Positions 10,101 through 18,349 of a DNA stretch of 64,000 nucleotides are shown here, piece by piece; within the stretch, counting starts at the first letter, position 1; each line of letters opens with the position of its first letter. The notes under the pieces are model-generated. The model did not search any database. It saw only the letters and a list, made by a program, of their open reading frames with translations, and was not told the DNA's origin. The stretch covers positions 7,889,001 to 7,953,000 of the forward strand of contig WHVY01000002.1 of the NCBI GenBank assembly GCA_022266195.1, written 5' to 3'. Origin of the DNA: Tetranychus cinnabarinus (taxonomy: Eukaryota; Arthropoda; Arachnida; Trombidiformes; Tetranychidae). A program made the position numbers and the translations under genes.

Positions 10101-11130
10101 TTTTGACCATTTCTCTAATTTCAAGGAATCTTTCATCAGATAAAAAGTCTGGAAGAGGTGCAGTTGGAAGAGGTGCTGGGTACTCATTTTTAGCAAAAGG
10201 ATAATCGGAGGGTTTTAGGTATCGATTGGGCCATAAATTATGATTTATTTTAGGAGGAACAGGTTTGAATGGGATATTATTATACCGATCTGGAAGTTGG
10301 AAGTTAAGTTTGTATTGAGGGGAGTTATTTACCGTAGAGTATTTGGATATTTGCAATTGATTTTCTTCAGCTGCAGCGATATCAGGGAACTTCTTGGGAT
10401 TAGAAATCATAGCCTCGGTGAGTGTTCTTCGTAGTTCAGTCTGTCGCTTGTTAAATTCATGTGTCTCTTTGGATATGATGGTTGCCGGTGGATAAGTTTT
10501 CTGACCAAGAGTTTCTCTAATTTCCTTTCTGGAATCGCAATGTTTGATTGCTTGAAGAGGGTCTTTTACCATTTTCATGGGAATCTTTCCTTTCTTAGAA
10601 ACACTTGAATAGTTTTCTGGATTCCACTGATTTGGCGGTTCTTGATAAACTTTATGTTGTAAAGTTTCAGGGAAAATTGATGAAGGTGATGGCGGCTTTC
10701 GACTAAGTCGAACTGCTTCAAGTTCATCATCGGTAGACTCATCACTAAGTACATTCGCTTTAAAGTCATAATTTTCACGAGTATACTTTCGATTCGGTGG
10801 AGGCGGAGGAGGAAGCATTTGGTTTTCACTTTCCAAGGATGGAAGGGATGATGAACCTTGGATCATAATTGATCGGTGAACTCGTTGATGAGTGTCCATT
10901 GGAGATTCACTTTCAGTAACAGAAGAAGGACGCTTTGGCACAAAGATTTTGACCGTTGGGTCATCACTAAAAGTTGCTGGAACTAAGTCAGCGTCCGGGA
11001 ATTGGTTCAATGGAACAGGAGAAGGTGATGGAGATCGTATACGGTTAACTCTGATATGAGGAGTTGGAACTCTGATAGTTTCACCAGAAGGAAGAACTTT
11101 TTCAATTATGGTTTTCTTAACCGGCTGCAT
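7183..11130 (-). CDS. Retrotransposon ORF3: RING-like zinc finger plus dead REXO-type exonuclease domain
   Basis: A candidate separate protein of 1315 residues, in frame with pol but with its own ATG at 11128-11130. Residues 1-400 are Pro/Ser-rich and probably disordered. At 405-432 lies a cysteine cluster with RING/TRAF spacing (CAFC, PRECRSCKKC, YCLRCIKWL), followed at 453-511 by more Cys/His pairs ending in DHEKKC. Residues about 795-963 align with the REXO1/REXO4/ISG20 exonucleases: VVIVDGFRNIVFE, NTQFHGLREKDIKNAKSF, AIVGSGLINAMRSL, GPHSPAIEA and SMHLYM. The DEDD acids are replaced (H799, A801, A890, E948), while the general-base His (H943) stays, so nuclease activity is unlikely. Residues 1023-1315 are Ser-rich. 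There is no signal peptide, furin site or transmembrane segment, so it is not an envelope. Function unknown; RNA binding or interference with host RNA decay is speculation. A polyprotein read-through is the alternative. Confidence 0.85.
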   Translation of the reverse strand: MQPVKKTIIEKVLPSGETIRVPTPHIRVNRIRSPSPSPVPLNQFPDADLVPATFSDDPTVKIFVPKRPSSVTESESPMDTHQRVHRSIMIQGSSSLPSLESENQMLPPPPPPNRKYTRENYDFKANVLSDESTDDELEAVRLSRKPPSPSSIFPETLQHKVYQEPPNQWNPENYSSVSKKGKIPMKMVKDPLQAIKHCDSRKEIRETLGQKTYPPATIISKETHEFNKRQTELRRTLTEAMISNPKKFPDIAAAEENQLQISKYSTVNNSPQYKLNFQLPDRYNNIPFKPVPPKINHNLWPNRYLKPSDYPFAKNEYPAPLPTAPLPDFLSDERFLEIREMVKKKAQTFSILKNEFNKFMRFKIYDNVYHNDLIKTIDLPEIPHGIVRENIINPDFDSIKDLIQCAFCEQYALKPRECRSCKKCYCLRCIKWLRQLVEVLELMPLTHHNQFLCVLPKCIKYHSQKDDYPFFQPLSTYSTVEIYKKTLFKCRRTHCPEKLPPTEFLDHEKKCRLGIFAAKIYFNFSFEEIQVSPTVREELKKVPKSLVNFLPEHLQQGNFDLPENHRDHPNQWYEKMDLWACLSHLKEENPTDPYLSPAAIRSLADFNLNFWDAKKQIHDPTHPLSENETFIQHIVGFDPIIGKKVDRTQFPPRPYTIKWSRVPFYLLTDSEEWVKVARGGIPRENPPFAKVVAPEIENRITPFIRINPLERLSPEKRQELFILAKDYFPSLRGFRMEQIFPTTTSLKHLINRSNKKDVAIREFHNLTAINMPTLRSKTDALIRQNIELHPSPETTFSIHMAYCRVDGWTVDGKRDAPRPRPIWVVIVDGFRNIVFESLISHENITYMNTQFHGLREKDIKNAKSFTSVRDQILAFCLTATAIVGSGLINAMRSLDLHDDEIHALQHKFREVTQHFSPYTTSPASLSLISFLLLPGFTLRAGPHSPAIEAITSMHLYMAHWQEIEESARKWGGIHHENMVRTCGHKRVAKLLQIYRERIANNQARWPSNWAYYTHHNDLGFKAKCVTPANSPTPSEYSNYGSDCNVSVHSYHSSASSTSSIESINYEYRPQAPAPRGNTPPQDIPLIDLEDNSNNSSVQIAPPQTPANTPPSSQSSTIPLSTQSTIAQAISSLSSDSSDRKRRHYSGQESQQDFPPPRIELNEPASPTSSIYSYLADLLKTPSNTPHSSPAQLSSASSTSSLTSGTSDSASDSTSTSSSSSSSSPRSQNYAQGKILPYPIPPSPWRRTDRPLPHSDSSRMSNVSSTSRHSFTSTGSSGSSTHSQRQIYPSQVRTHVFYPTHQRSSSRDSASSNRNA

Positions 11131-14100
11131 ATTGGATTGAGTTGGATGAGATGAATTGAAATTTAAAACAAGGAATTGAAGAAACTTGGAGTTTTGAAAA
11201 TCGGAAAGTTTGAATTGGTTTGGATTGGAACAGAAGGAATGGAAACTTATGAAAAGTTGAGGAATAATTTGAATTAACTGGAAAGTTGAATAGTTGAAGA
11301 ATTGAGTTGAATTTGGAGTAAAGTTGGAATAAAACTTTGAAATAGTTCTAGAGAACTGAGTTTGTTGAGATCCTTTGAGGGATAATTCAAATGACCAAAG
11401 TGAAAGGTTTGAAGAGAACAGGTAAAGTGAAAAGAATTCACGAAATTTTGAAGATAACTGAGTTAAGTGAAACAGTTGAAAGTGCAATAAATGCAAAGAA
11501 CAGGTAAACAGGAGATTAAGGTAATTCGGATGAAGAGTGAAAGTTGAGAAGGAATTTGTGGTCAGATTAGTGAGAACAGTAAAGTAAAGTAAAAAGAAGT
11601 TGAAAATTTTTCCAAATGTAAAGTCGAGACTTTGATGATGTCTTAAGAGAGACGAAAATGAAAGTGAGGGAAAAAAGGATTCTTTTGTTTCTAGTTCGGT
11701 TACATTGGTACCAGAGGGGGATGAAATTTTCTTCCCTTGATTAGTCAAATCAATCTCATTGGTTAAAAAATCGGTTGAGTCAAAGTTAGTTATGGGTAAG
11801 AGTTGGTTCTCATTACCAGGCTTTGATTTAACCGGTGAGATATCATAGCATAAATATAACACATAAGTGTTGGCGCCTAAATTTTGCTTTTTTGTCTGGG
11901 CTCTGGTTTGCCTCTTATTAATATCATTTAAGTGATTAAGCAAATTTTTTGATTGTTTTGAGATTTCTCTGTCTGCTGACAAATATTTTCTTTTGATTTT
12001 AGGCTTTTTAGCTTTGATTGGAAACTCTTTTTCGATATAATTTGAATTATCAGAGAAATTTGAAGTTGAATTTGGATGATTTAAAGGATTTGAATCAATA
12101 TTTGAATCATTTGAAAAGCTTTCATTTGAATTGTTTGGCGTTAATATCTCATGAGAGATTTGTTTAGGAACAATATTTTGGCTAATTGTTTTAGTTGGTT
12201 TAATACTTGAAGATAAATGCGGGCTTGGTTTGGCTAATTTTGATATATCTTGAGATATGGTTTGATTGTTTAACTTTGTATCTAAATCTGAAGTTTGTTG
12301 AGAGTCTGAAGAGTCGAAAGGAATTGTTAAAAATTTGTTTAAATCAAAATCATTTCTTAAAATGATTGGTTGATCTAATTGTTCTGAATTGTTTGAAGAT
12401 TTCTGAGAATTATTTGGGACTGAATCTAAGTCGGAATTTAAATCTGAATTTTGAGAATTAAGATCATTAGAGTGATCAATGGAATCATTTGAATTATTAA
12501 CTAAATCTAAATCTGTTTCTGAATCTAAGTTTTGAGAATCAAAATCACTAGAGTGATGGGTTATATCATCTGAATGATTTATAATTACTGAATCTGAATC
12601 TAAGTTAGGGAAATTAAAGTTTTCTGGTTCAAGATAAGTTTCTGGGTTGAAGAATTTTTCTTTTAACTGTTTCATTCTTTCATTCAATTCTCCTCGGTAA
12701 AGTTTTGTGTTGGAAACGTTTGTACTAAACAAACCTAAATCATCGGTTTCAAGCAATAAAATCGATCCTTTTTGAATTCCACAAACCAAGTAAGGTCCAT
12801 GAAATTTCTGTCTGAGTTTCTTTGCTAAAGATGGATCGATTGATTCATTTTTAACAAATACGAAATCGCCTAAGCGATAAGGGGATCCTTTGTGTAAAGC
12901 TTTAGTTCTGCTAATTTGGTAAATCTGTTGAGAATGGAGTCTGGCGTAGGCTAATTTTCTCGCTTGAGCGACATTGAAGTTAATTTCATCAGTGAAATCT
13001 AATAGATTATCTAATGGCTTTCTTGGGTGTCGACCAAAAACTAGAAAATAAGGAGAGAAACGAATAATTTTGTGGACAGAAGAGTTAATTGCAAATAGAG
13101 ACGCTTCGAGCGTATTTTTCAGGTTTTTAGTTGAATTAGCTATTACGTATGATCTCAATCTCTCGGCAATTGTACGATTACATCGTTCAACAATACCCTG
13201 AGATTGTGGATGATACGGGTTTGACTTTTCATGTTTAATTCCATGTTCCTTGAGGAACTCATGAACTGCTTCACTAGTGAAGTTAATTCCTTGATCCGTT
13301 TGGATTACCTTAGGAAATCCATACGTTTGAAATAGGGATTTTAACATGTCTATAACTGTTGAAGCTGTCTGATTATTAGTGAGCTTAGCGATAACATATC
13401 TTGAAAGTATGTCAACCAAAACAATTATATACTTTTTAACCTGATTGACCACAATAGGTCCTTGCACATCCAATTCGAATCTTTCAAAGATCTCTTTAGG
13501 GATAGGTTTAGTGGAAGGATCTACGTAGATGACATTTGTGGGCTTTGCAATTTGACAGGTTATGCAGTTGTCGCATAATTGTTTAACAAGATCTTGTAGG
13601 TATTGGCACCAAAATCTTCTGGATATTTGAAGATAAGTTTTCTCCGGGCCAAAATGTCCACCTAAGGGGCTCTCATGCTCATAGGCAAAGATATCTTTCA
13701 GGAGTTGAGAGTCAATTACCAGACGTGAACCAAATGGAGTATTGATATCCTTTCGGTATAGCAGACCATCTCTAATTAAATAGCGTTTGAGCGCTACACT
13801 ATCATTAGAGTGATATAAATCAATAAGCTTTTGAATATCTGGATTAGTTGCTTGAGTTTGACGAACTTTTTCTTTCCATTTACTGATTTCGGAGGGAGTT
13901 GAATTTGAAGAAGGTTTGATGTGATGAGTTTCAGAACTGGTTGAATAGGAGATAGCAGGGATACAATTTAAATCATTTGAAAGATGAATGTCAGAACTGC
14001 ATAAAACATTTAAGCCAATATCGTAAAAGCGATTTTCAAGGGGATCAATAACGTAATCAATTAAATAAATGCGATCGAGGAATTCTTCTTCTGGGTCAAT

Positions 14101-17100
14101 AGTTTTTCTGTGGGACCATGAATTTTGATATCGGGAAAAGCAATCGGGAGGATGAGTTGAACCTTTTCTGTAGACAACTTTGAAATTGAAAGTAGAAAGC
14201 ATAATGGACCAACGCTGTAATCGGGAATTTTTGAAATTGACTTTAGTTAACTGGCAAAGAGCGTGATGGTCAGTCTCGATGAGAAAGAGTTCTCCTTCGA
14301 GGAAATGAGTGAATTTGTTGACTCCAACAAATATAGCTAATAGTTCCTTTTCGGAAACAGAGTAATGTTTTTGGTATTTTTGTAATTTTTGTGAATAAAA
14401 AGAGAGTGGAAGCCAATCTTTGACTTCTTCAATAGGAGTATTGGGATCATAAGAAGGGGACTTTGGATCTTCTTGAAGAAGGATTCCACCAACAGCATGA
14501 TCAGATGCATCAGCAGAAATCTTTCTTCGTAGATTTGGATCAAAGTGAACGAGCATAGTTGTAGAGATGAGTGAATTTTTGAGGGAATCAAGAGCTTTTT
14601 TATCTTCGGGAAGGATTCGGAATCTTTTTTCTTTAGAAATGAGGCGATAAAGTGGAGCAGCTAAAGTTGAAAAGTTTGGAATGTAGCGTGAGAAATAATT
14701 ATAACAGCCAAGGATGCTTTGTAATTCTCGTACATTACGAGGATAAGGGAGATTTTTCAGAGCTTCGACCTTTTTGGGGTCAGGACGGATTCCTTGTCCA
14801 GAGACAAGATGTCCAAGAAGAAGTATTTCTTCAAAACCAAAATGACATTTTTCTAATTTAACTTTGAGGTTAAATTGTTGTAGACGATCTAATACGAGTC
14901 TAGTATTATCAAGCAATTCAGGAAAATCTTTTCCTACGACTGGAATGTCATCGAAATACCCAATGCATTTCTGATAGATTAGTCCTTCGAGGACTTTGTT
15001 CATCAGACGTTGAAAGATGAAGGGTGCACTGGCCAAACCCATTGGCATACGCTTGTAATGGTATTTACCATCAGGAGTGACGAATACGGTTTTCTCTCTT
15101 TCACCTGGAGGAAGCTCAATTTGGTGATATCCTTGAGCTAAGTCAAAGATATTGAAATATTTGCCTCCTCTAACGACTTCTAGGCAGTCGTCTATTCTAG
15201 GCATGGGATAACGAGGGACTTTAGTGATGCGATTCAATTTACGGTAATCAATTACCATTCGAAAACTTCCATCAGGTTTAGGGACCAAGAGGGAAGGTGA
15301 ACCACCAGGAGCAGTGCTATGCTCAATGATGTCGTTTGCAAGCATTTCATCAATGATCTTTTTGAATTCTAATCGTCTATGAATGGCACAATTGTAGGGA
15401 TTCTGGTTAGGGATGTCTTGATTATCAAGATCAATTTTAACTGGGCAAACAGAAGCAGGGACAAGTCCTAAGTCATTTTTTGACTGGGAAAAACTTGTTT
15501 GAAATGATTCAATTAAATCAGTTAATTGCTCTTGCAATGGTTCTGGTAAATCTGGATTAATTCTAGCAGCTATCTTTTCTCGGAAGGGTTGAATTTTGAT
15601 TTCTTTATGCTCTTCAGGAGTAATGAATTCACATTTTGCCATTAATGCGGAAGCATCTTCGATATCGACAGGGACATGAATTGGTTTATTTGGTTTAGGT
15701 TTTGAGTCGATAATATAATTGTTGCAATCGGGAAGAGTTGTGGTGTTGAAAATTTGTTTAGTTTCATCAGGGGTACAAAATCGGAAGTAGAAAGTAGGAT
15801 CAAGAGGGGGTGAATCTGGAGATTCAGAGCAGGTAGTTTCATAATATTCTCCATTAGATTTTAAATTGAAATAATAAAGATGGATAAAGGCATTTCCAAT
15901 CAGGCAAATTGGTTCAAATTCTTGAACAATATGTAGGCGAAATACTCGGGCTTCTCTCATAGCTGGATGCTTAACAATTGCGTAGGCAAAGCCTTTGGAA
16001 TGAACATATTGTTTAGCGGCAATTCCCTTTAGAGTTCTTGTGTAAGGGATAACATGAGCACCAAGTTCATCAGCAACATTAGCGTCAAGAGCGGATAGAG
16101 TAGAACCAGTATCAAGCAATACTCGACCTTCTCGAACTAATTCTCGGGTAGGCTTGCAAAGCTTGAAAGTAGCTTGTGGCATATGACACAAATCTGTTTC
16201 ACCTAATTTGGTTAAAAGTGGAACAGTTGGGACTGATGAAAGTGACCACATAAGTCCTGGAGTTCTTACTGCATCAGTTTGAGGTTCAGGAGGGAGAGAT
16301 GTAGCTAAATTGGAGGATGATGGAGTAGAGTTTGAAGGAGAAGTAGCACTCGGGGGTGCTGTAATTGCTCGGATATTTGGATTAGGAGGATTGTTTGATC
16401 GGTAATTAGGATTGTTTTGGGGTCGGGTCCTACATTGTTGAAGAGTGTGTCCTGGTTTCTTGCAATAATTACAAGTAATAGTGTTTGAATTGGAAGTTTG
16501 AGGAGGACGATAAGGTTGAGTACGGTTGGAAGAAGGATTTCTAGAATCAGGTTTTCGTAAATAGGTATTGAGATTGGAAGTTCGAGGAGTTTGAGAGGGA
16601 TTTGTTTTATTTTTGTTAAAGTTTTTGTTTTGTTCAGCCTCGAAATGTTTTCTAATGAGTAAATTAGTGATCTTAGTTAGATCATCGTTAAGTCCTAGAG
16701 TGTTAATCTCATGGACAATATAATGAGGAAGATGATTGAAAAGTTCATGTTTAAAAACTTCATCTGAATAAGTACCTACAGCTTTAGTGAGGGCAGACTT
16801 TAACTTTATCAAAAATGTATTTGGGTGTTCGGAAAGATTGTACCGAAGTTGTCTCAATTGATATTGTGCAGAATATGTCATTGCAGGAGTTTTCAGGGCA
16901 CTAATTAAAGCATCTAAATACTCTTTATAGCTAGTGATGTTAGGGTCTAGCGTATTAGCTACAGCTAAAAGCTCATGTGCTAATGATTTTTTGAAACAAC
17001 GTAATCGAGTACTATCATCAACGTTCTCTTGAGCGAGTCGTTGTTTGGTATTGGTGATAAAGTCGAAAACATCTTCGCCTTTTTTAAATTCAAATACTCG

Positions 17101-17661
17101 AGGATCTGGTTTCAAGTTTGAAAGGGCATTCAATAGGAATTGAGGATTTACTTGTGGTTCGCTAGATGTAGAAGAAGGTGAAGGATGAAAAAGTGGAGGA
17201 GGTTGATTATTTGGTGGAATTAAGGGAGGATCAATATGAGCACCTAATGAGTTTAAGATATGCATAAACTTTCGCTGAGATTCAATAGGAATAGGTACGG
17301 AAATAATATCAGAATAGTTGATACGTAACATCGCTTCGCGATCTCGTCCTAGGGTTCTGATGATGGTCTTAATTTCGTCCTCGGTGAATCCATTGTGTCG
17401 ACATTGAGTCATCCAATCGGGAACAGCAAACGAGGTCACTGTCTCAGTGGGCAAACATTCAATGTCATCATCGGTCAGTTGTTCACCAACAAAAAGTAAA
17501 TGCGTCTTGATACAATCGTAAAGGCGTCTTTTAGCCAAGCAAGGAATAGGAACTATGACGCTCCAACCTTGTAGAGTCTCATTGATAGTTTCAAGAGTCA
17601 TCTCATATACAATTGGATCATCTGCAGAAACATTGAATTTTCGTCTTCGTTGTACTGTCAT
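7183..17661 (-). CDS. gag-pol: Retrotransposon gag-pol frame, open through the downstream ORF (3492 codons)
   Basis: Polyprotein for copying and inserting the element. Residues 1-340 are gag-like; a CCHC knuckle (CNYCKKPGHTLQQC) lies at 397-410. An aspartic protease has VLLDTGST at 514-521. Reverse transcriptase spans about 770-950, with FDLAQGYHQI and the catalytic YFDD at 902-905. RNase H acidic residues are D1051, E1104 and D1131. Integrase has an HHCC finger (H1329, H1336, C1366, C1369), a D1398, D1456, E1492 triad with D(35)E spacing, and a GPYL motif near 1622. Gag and pol share one frame without a shift. Residues about 1680-1880 are rich in Asp, Ser and Asn; 1990-2177 are low-complexity and look like translated leader DNA. 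The frame then runs into a second protein from residue 2178. The start is the first ATG after the leader (CAATATG). Pol probably ends functionally before residue 2000, but no stop codon marks it. Confidence 0.95.
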   Translation of the reverse strand: MTVQRRRKFNVSADDPIVYEMTLETINETLQGWSVIVPIPCLAKRRLYDCIKTHLLFVGEQLTDDDIECLPTETVTSFAVPDWMTQCRHNGFTEDEIKTIIRTLGRDREAMLRINYSDIISVPIPIESQRKFMHILNSLGAHIDPPLIPPNNQPPPLFHPSPSSTSSEPQVNPQFLLNALSNLKPDPRVFEFKKGEDVFDFITNTKQRLAQENVDDSTRLRCFKKSLAHELLAVANTLDPNITSYKEYLDALISALKTPAMTYSAQYQLRQLRYNLSEHPNTFLIKLKSALTKAVGTYSDEVFKHELFNHLPHYIVHEINTLGLNDDLTKITNLLIRKHFEAEQNKNFNKNKTNPSQTPRTSNLNTYLRKPDSRNPSSNRTQPYRPPQTSNSNTITCNYCKKPGHTLQQCRTRPQNNPNYRSNNPPNPNIRAITAPPSATSPSNSTPSSSNLATSLPPEPQTDAVRTPGLMWSLSSVPTVPLLTKLGETDLCHMPQATFKLCKPTRELVREGRVLLDTGSTLSALDANVADELGAHVIPYTRTLKGIAAKQYVHSKGFAYAIVKHPAMREARVFRLHIVQEFEPICLIGNAFIHLYYFNLKSNGEYYETTCSESPDSPPLDPTFYFRFCTPDETKQIFNTTTLPDCNNYIIDSKPKPNKPIHVPVDIEDASALMAKCEFITPEEHKEIKIQPFREKIAARINPDLPEPLQEQLTDLIESFQTSFSQSKNDLGLVPASVCPVKIDLDNQDIPNQNPYNCAIHRRLEFKKIIDEMLANDIIEHSTAPGGSPSLLVPKPDGSFRMVIDYRKLNRITKVPRYPMPRIDDCLEVVRGGKYFNIFDLAQGYHQIELPPGEREKTVFVTPDGKYHYKRMPMGLASAPFIFQRLMNKVLEGLIYQKCIGYFDDIPVVGKDFPELLDNTRLVLDRLQQFNLKVKLEKCHFGFEEILLLGHLVSGQGIRPDPKKVEALKNLPYPRNVRELQSILGCYNYFSRYIPNFSTLAAPLYRLISKEKRFRILPEDKKALDSLKNSLISTTMLVHFDPNLRRKISADASDHAVGGILLQEDPKSPSYDPNTPIEEVKDWLPLSFYSQKLQKYQKHYSVSEKELLAIFVGVNKFTHFLEGELFLIETDHHALCQLTKVNFKNSRLQRWSIMLSTFNFKVVYRKGSTHPPDCFSRYQNSWSHRKTIDPEEEFLDRIYLIDYVIDPLENRFYDIGLNVLCSSDIHLSNDLNCIPAISYSTSSETHHIKPSSNSTPSEISKWKEKVRQTQATNPDIQKLIDLYHSNDSVALKRYLIRDGLLYRKDINTPFGSRLVIDSQLLKDIFAYEHESPLGGHFGPEKTYLQISRRFWCQYLQDLVKQLCDNCITCQIAKPTNVIYVDPSTKPIPKEIFERFELDVQGPIVVNQVKKYIIVLVDILSRYVIAKLTNNQTASTVIDMLKSLFQTYGFPKVIQTDQGINFTSEAVHEFLKEHGIKHEKSNPYHPQSQGIVERCNRTIAERLRSYVIANSTKNLKNTLEASLFAINSSVHKIIRFSPYFLVFGRHPRKPLDNLLDFTDEINFNVAQARKLAYARLHSQQIYQISRTKALHKGSPYRLGDFVFVKNESIDPSLAKKLRQKFHGPYLVCGIQKGSILLLETDDLGLFSTNVSNTKLYRGELNERMKQLKEKFFNPETYLEPENFNFPNLDSDSVIINHSDDITHHSSDFDSQNLDSETDLDLVNNSNDSIDHSNDLNSQNSDLNSDLDSVPNNSQKSSNNSEQLDQPIILRNDFDLNKFLTIPFDSSDSQQTSDLDTKLNNQTISQDISKLAKPSPHLSSSIKPTKTISQNIVPKQISHEILTPNNSNESFSNDSNIDSNPLNHPNSTSNFSDNSNYIEKEFPIKAKKPKIKRKYLSADREISKQSKNLLNHLNDINKRQTRAQTKKQNLGANTYVLYLCYDISPVKSKPGNENQLLPITNFDSTDFLTNEIDLTNQGKKISSPSGTNVTELETKESFFPSLSFSSLLRHHQSLDFTFGKIFNFFLLYFTVLTNLTTNSFSTFTLHPNYLNLLFTCSLHLLHFQLFHLTQLSSKFREFFSLYLFSSNLSLWSFELSLKGSQQTQFSRTISKFYSNFTPNSTQFFNYSTFQLIQIIPQLFISFHSFCSNPNQFKLSDFQNSKFLQFLVLNFNSSHPTQSNMQPVKKTIIEKVLPSGETIRVPTPHIRVNRIRSPSPSPVPLNQFPDADLVPATFSDDPTVKIFVPKRPSSVTESESPMDTHQRVHRSIMIQGSSSLPSLESENQMLPPPPPPNRKYTRENYDFKANVLSDESTDDELEAVRLSRKPPSPSSIFPETLQHKVYQEPPNQWNPENYSSVSKKGKIPMKMVKDPLQAIKHCDSRKEIRETLGQKTYPPATIISKETHEFNKRQTELRRTLTEAMISNPKKFPDIAAAEENQLQISKYSTVNNSPQYKLNFQLPDRYNNIPFKPVPPKINHNLWPNRYLKPSDYPFAKNEYPAPLPTAPLPDFLSDERFLEIREMVKKKAQTFSILKNEFNKFMRFKIYDNVYHNDLIKTIDLPEIPHGIVRENIINPDFDSIKDLIQCAFCEQYALKPRECRSCKKCYCLRCIKWLRQLVEVLELMPLTHHNQFLCVLPKCIKYHSQKDDYPFFQPLSTYSTVEIYKKTLFKCRRTHCPEKLPPTEFLDHEKKCRLGIFAAKIYFNFSFEEIQVSPTVREELKKVPKSLVNFLPEHLQQGNFDLPENHRDHPNQWYEKMDLWACLSHLKEENPTDPYLSPAAIRSLADFNLNFWDAKKQIHDPTHPLSENETFIQHIVGFDPIIGKKVDRTQFPPRPYTIKWSRVPFYLLTDSEEWVKVARGGIPRENPPFAKVVAPEIENRITPFIRINPLERLSPEKRQELFILAKDYFPSLRGFRMEQIFPTTTSLKHLINRSNKKDVAIREFHNLTAINMPTLRSKTDALIRQNIELHPSPETTFSIHMAYCRVDGWTVDGKRDAPRPRPIWVVIVDGFRNIVFESLISHENITYMNTQFHGLREKDIKNAKSFTSVRDQILAFCLTATAIVGSGLINAMRSLDLHDDEIHALQHKFREVTQHFSPYTTSPASLSLISFLLLPGFTLRAGPHSPAIEAITSMHLYMAHWQEIEESARKWGGIHHENMVRTCGHKRVAKLLQIYRERIANNQARWPSNWAYYTHHNDLGFKAKCVTPANSPTPSEYSNYGSDCNVSVHSYHSSASSTSSIESINYEYRPQAPAPRGNTPPQDIPLIDLEDNSNNSSVQIAPPQTPANTPPSSQSSTIPLSTQSTIAQAISSLSSDSSDRKRRHYSGQESQQDFPPPRIELNEPASPTSSIYSYLADLLKTPSNTPHSSPAQLSSASSTSSLTSGTSDSASDSTSTSSSSSSSSPRSQNYAQGKILPYPIPPSPWRRTDRPLPHSDSSRMSNVSSTSRHSFTSTGSSGSSTHSQRQIYPSQVRTHVFYPTHQRSSSRDSASSNRNA
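8242..8748 (-). other. REXO/ISG20-like exonuclease domain with substituted catalytic residues
   Basis: The part of ORF3 that matches the DEDDh exonuclease fold from the first beta strand (FSIHMAYC, where the family has a D-C-E-M core) to the Exo III motif (HSPAIEAITSMHLY, where the family has H-x4-D-A-x-A-x-M-x-L-Y). The intervening T-x-F-x-G-[IL]-x-x-x-D-[IL]-K and [IL]-V-G-H-x-L-x-x-D pattern positions fit too, with H to S and D to A changes in the latter. Confidence 0.8.
9592..9924 (-). other. RING/TRAF-like zinc-binding region of ORF3
   Basis: Eleven cysteines and several histidines in about 110 residues. The first half has a C-x2-C-x9-C-x2-C-x2-C-x-C-x2-C arrangement preceding IKWL, much like the first half of RING domains in TRAF-type proteins. 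The second half (C-x4-C-x3-H, then C-x4-H-C, then H-x3-C) could complete a RING and add a TRAF-type finger. The exact zinc ligands cannot be assigned by eye. Confidence 0.55.
11131..11694 (-). other. Spacer between pol and ORF3, a probable degenerate copy of the element's leader
   Basis: Though open in the pol frame, this stretch translates to low-complexity F/L/S/T/N/Q sequence without domains. On the plus strand it is full of GTTGAA and AATTGA words like the 5' leader (17662-18349). TGAAAGGTTTG at 11401-11411, preceded by CCAAAG, resembles the LTR edge at 18368 preceded by GCCAAG. AGTTCTAGAGAACTGAG at 11344-11360 matches AGTTCTTGAGAACTGAG at 18172-18188 with one mismatch. The ATG at 11130 sits in the same CAATATG context as the gag ATG. 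Confidence 0.6.
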
Positions 17662-18349
17662 ATTGAATAAGTTGAATAGGAATAACGTTCACAAGAAAAT
17701 ATCACTTGAGTGATGATTGAATGCGTAGGTAAAGTTGAATAGGTTGATGAAGCTCAGAATTTAAAGTTGAATAGAAGTTATTGAAGAGTTCAGAGAACTG
17801 GAGTTTTAATTGTTAAGAATTGTTGAAATTGAAAGGAACTGTTGAAGTTGAGTTGAGTTTAGAGTTGAAATGTAATTGGAAATATTCTTTGAGGAATTGA
17901 ATTGTAATGTGTTGAAAGTTTTAAAGTTGGAGTTGGAATTGTTCAAAGTTAATTGTAATTGAAAGTTAATTAGAAATTCTTGGAAGAATCGAAGTTGAAT
18001 TGTATGAAGTTGAATATTCTTAGAGGAATAATCATGCAAAGACTTGGTTTAATTTTACCTGGAAAGAGCAATAGGAATTGCTTTGAAGAGATTTGGTGAT
18101 CCTGATTATGAATTGAATTTGTTGAAAAGAAGAGATCATGGAAGATCTGAGTTGAATTTGAAATTGAAAAGAGTTCTTGAGAACTGAGAATCAGGCACTA
18201 ATCTTGATAAAAGGCACGGCGAGTCCGATATTCTAAGGGTGAAGGCAACACAAGGATAACCTTCGAAAGGTTAAATTAAACACAAGGGGTGTACTCTACG
18301 CCCTTAAGAAACACACAAATGAGTCAGAACAGGCACAGAACTTAGCAAT
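17662..18349 (-). other. Retrotransposon 5' leader
   Basis: About 690 bp of untranslated leader between the primer-binding site and the gag start. It is rich in TTCAATT/TTCAACT words on the coding strand. A 77-codon open frame at 17806-18039 is low-complexity and I do not regard it as a gene. The leader ends in TTCAACTTATTCAATATG, where ATG starts gag. Confidence 0.75.

Noticed and set aside
7183..11130. ORF3 as a retroviral envelope gene
   Set aside because: Its position after pol fits an env, but there is no signal peptide, transmembrane helix or furin site, and its domains are a zinc cluster and a REXO-like fold.
17806..18039. 77-codon minus frame in the retrotransposon leader
   Set aside because: Low-complexity product of TTCAATT-type repeats; composition matches the untranslated leader.
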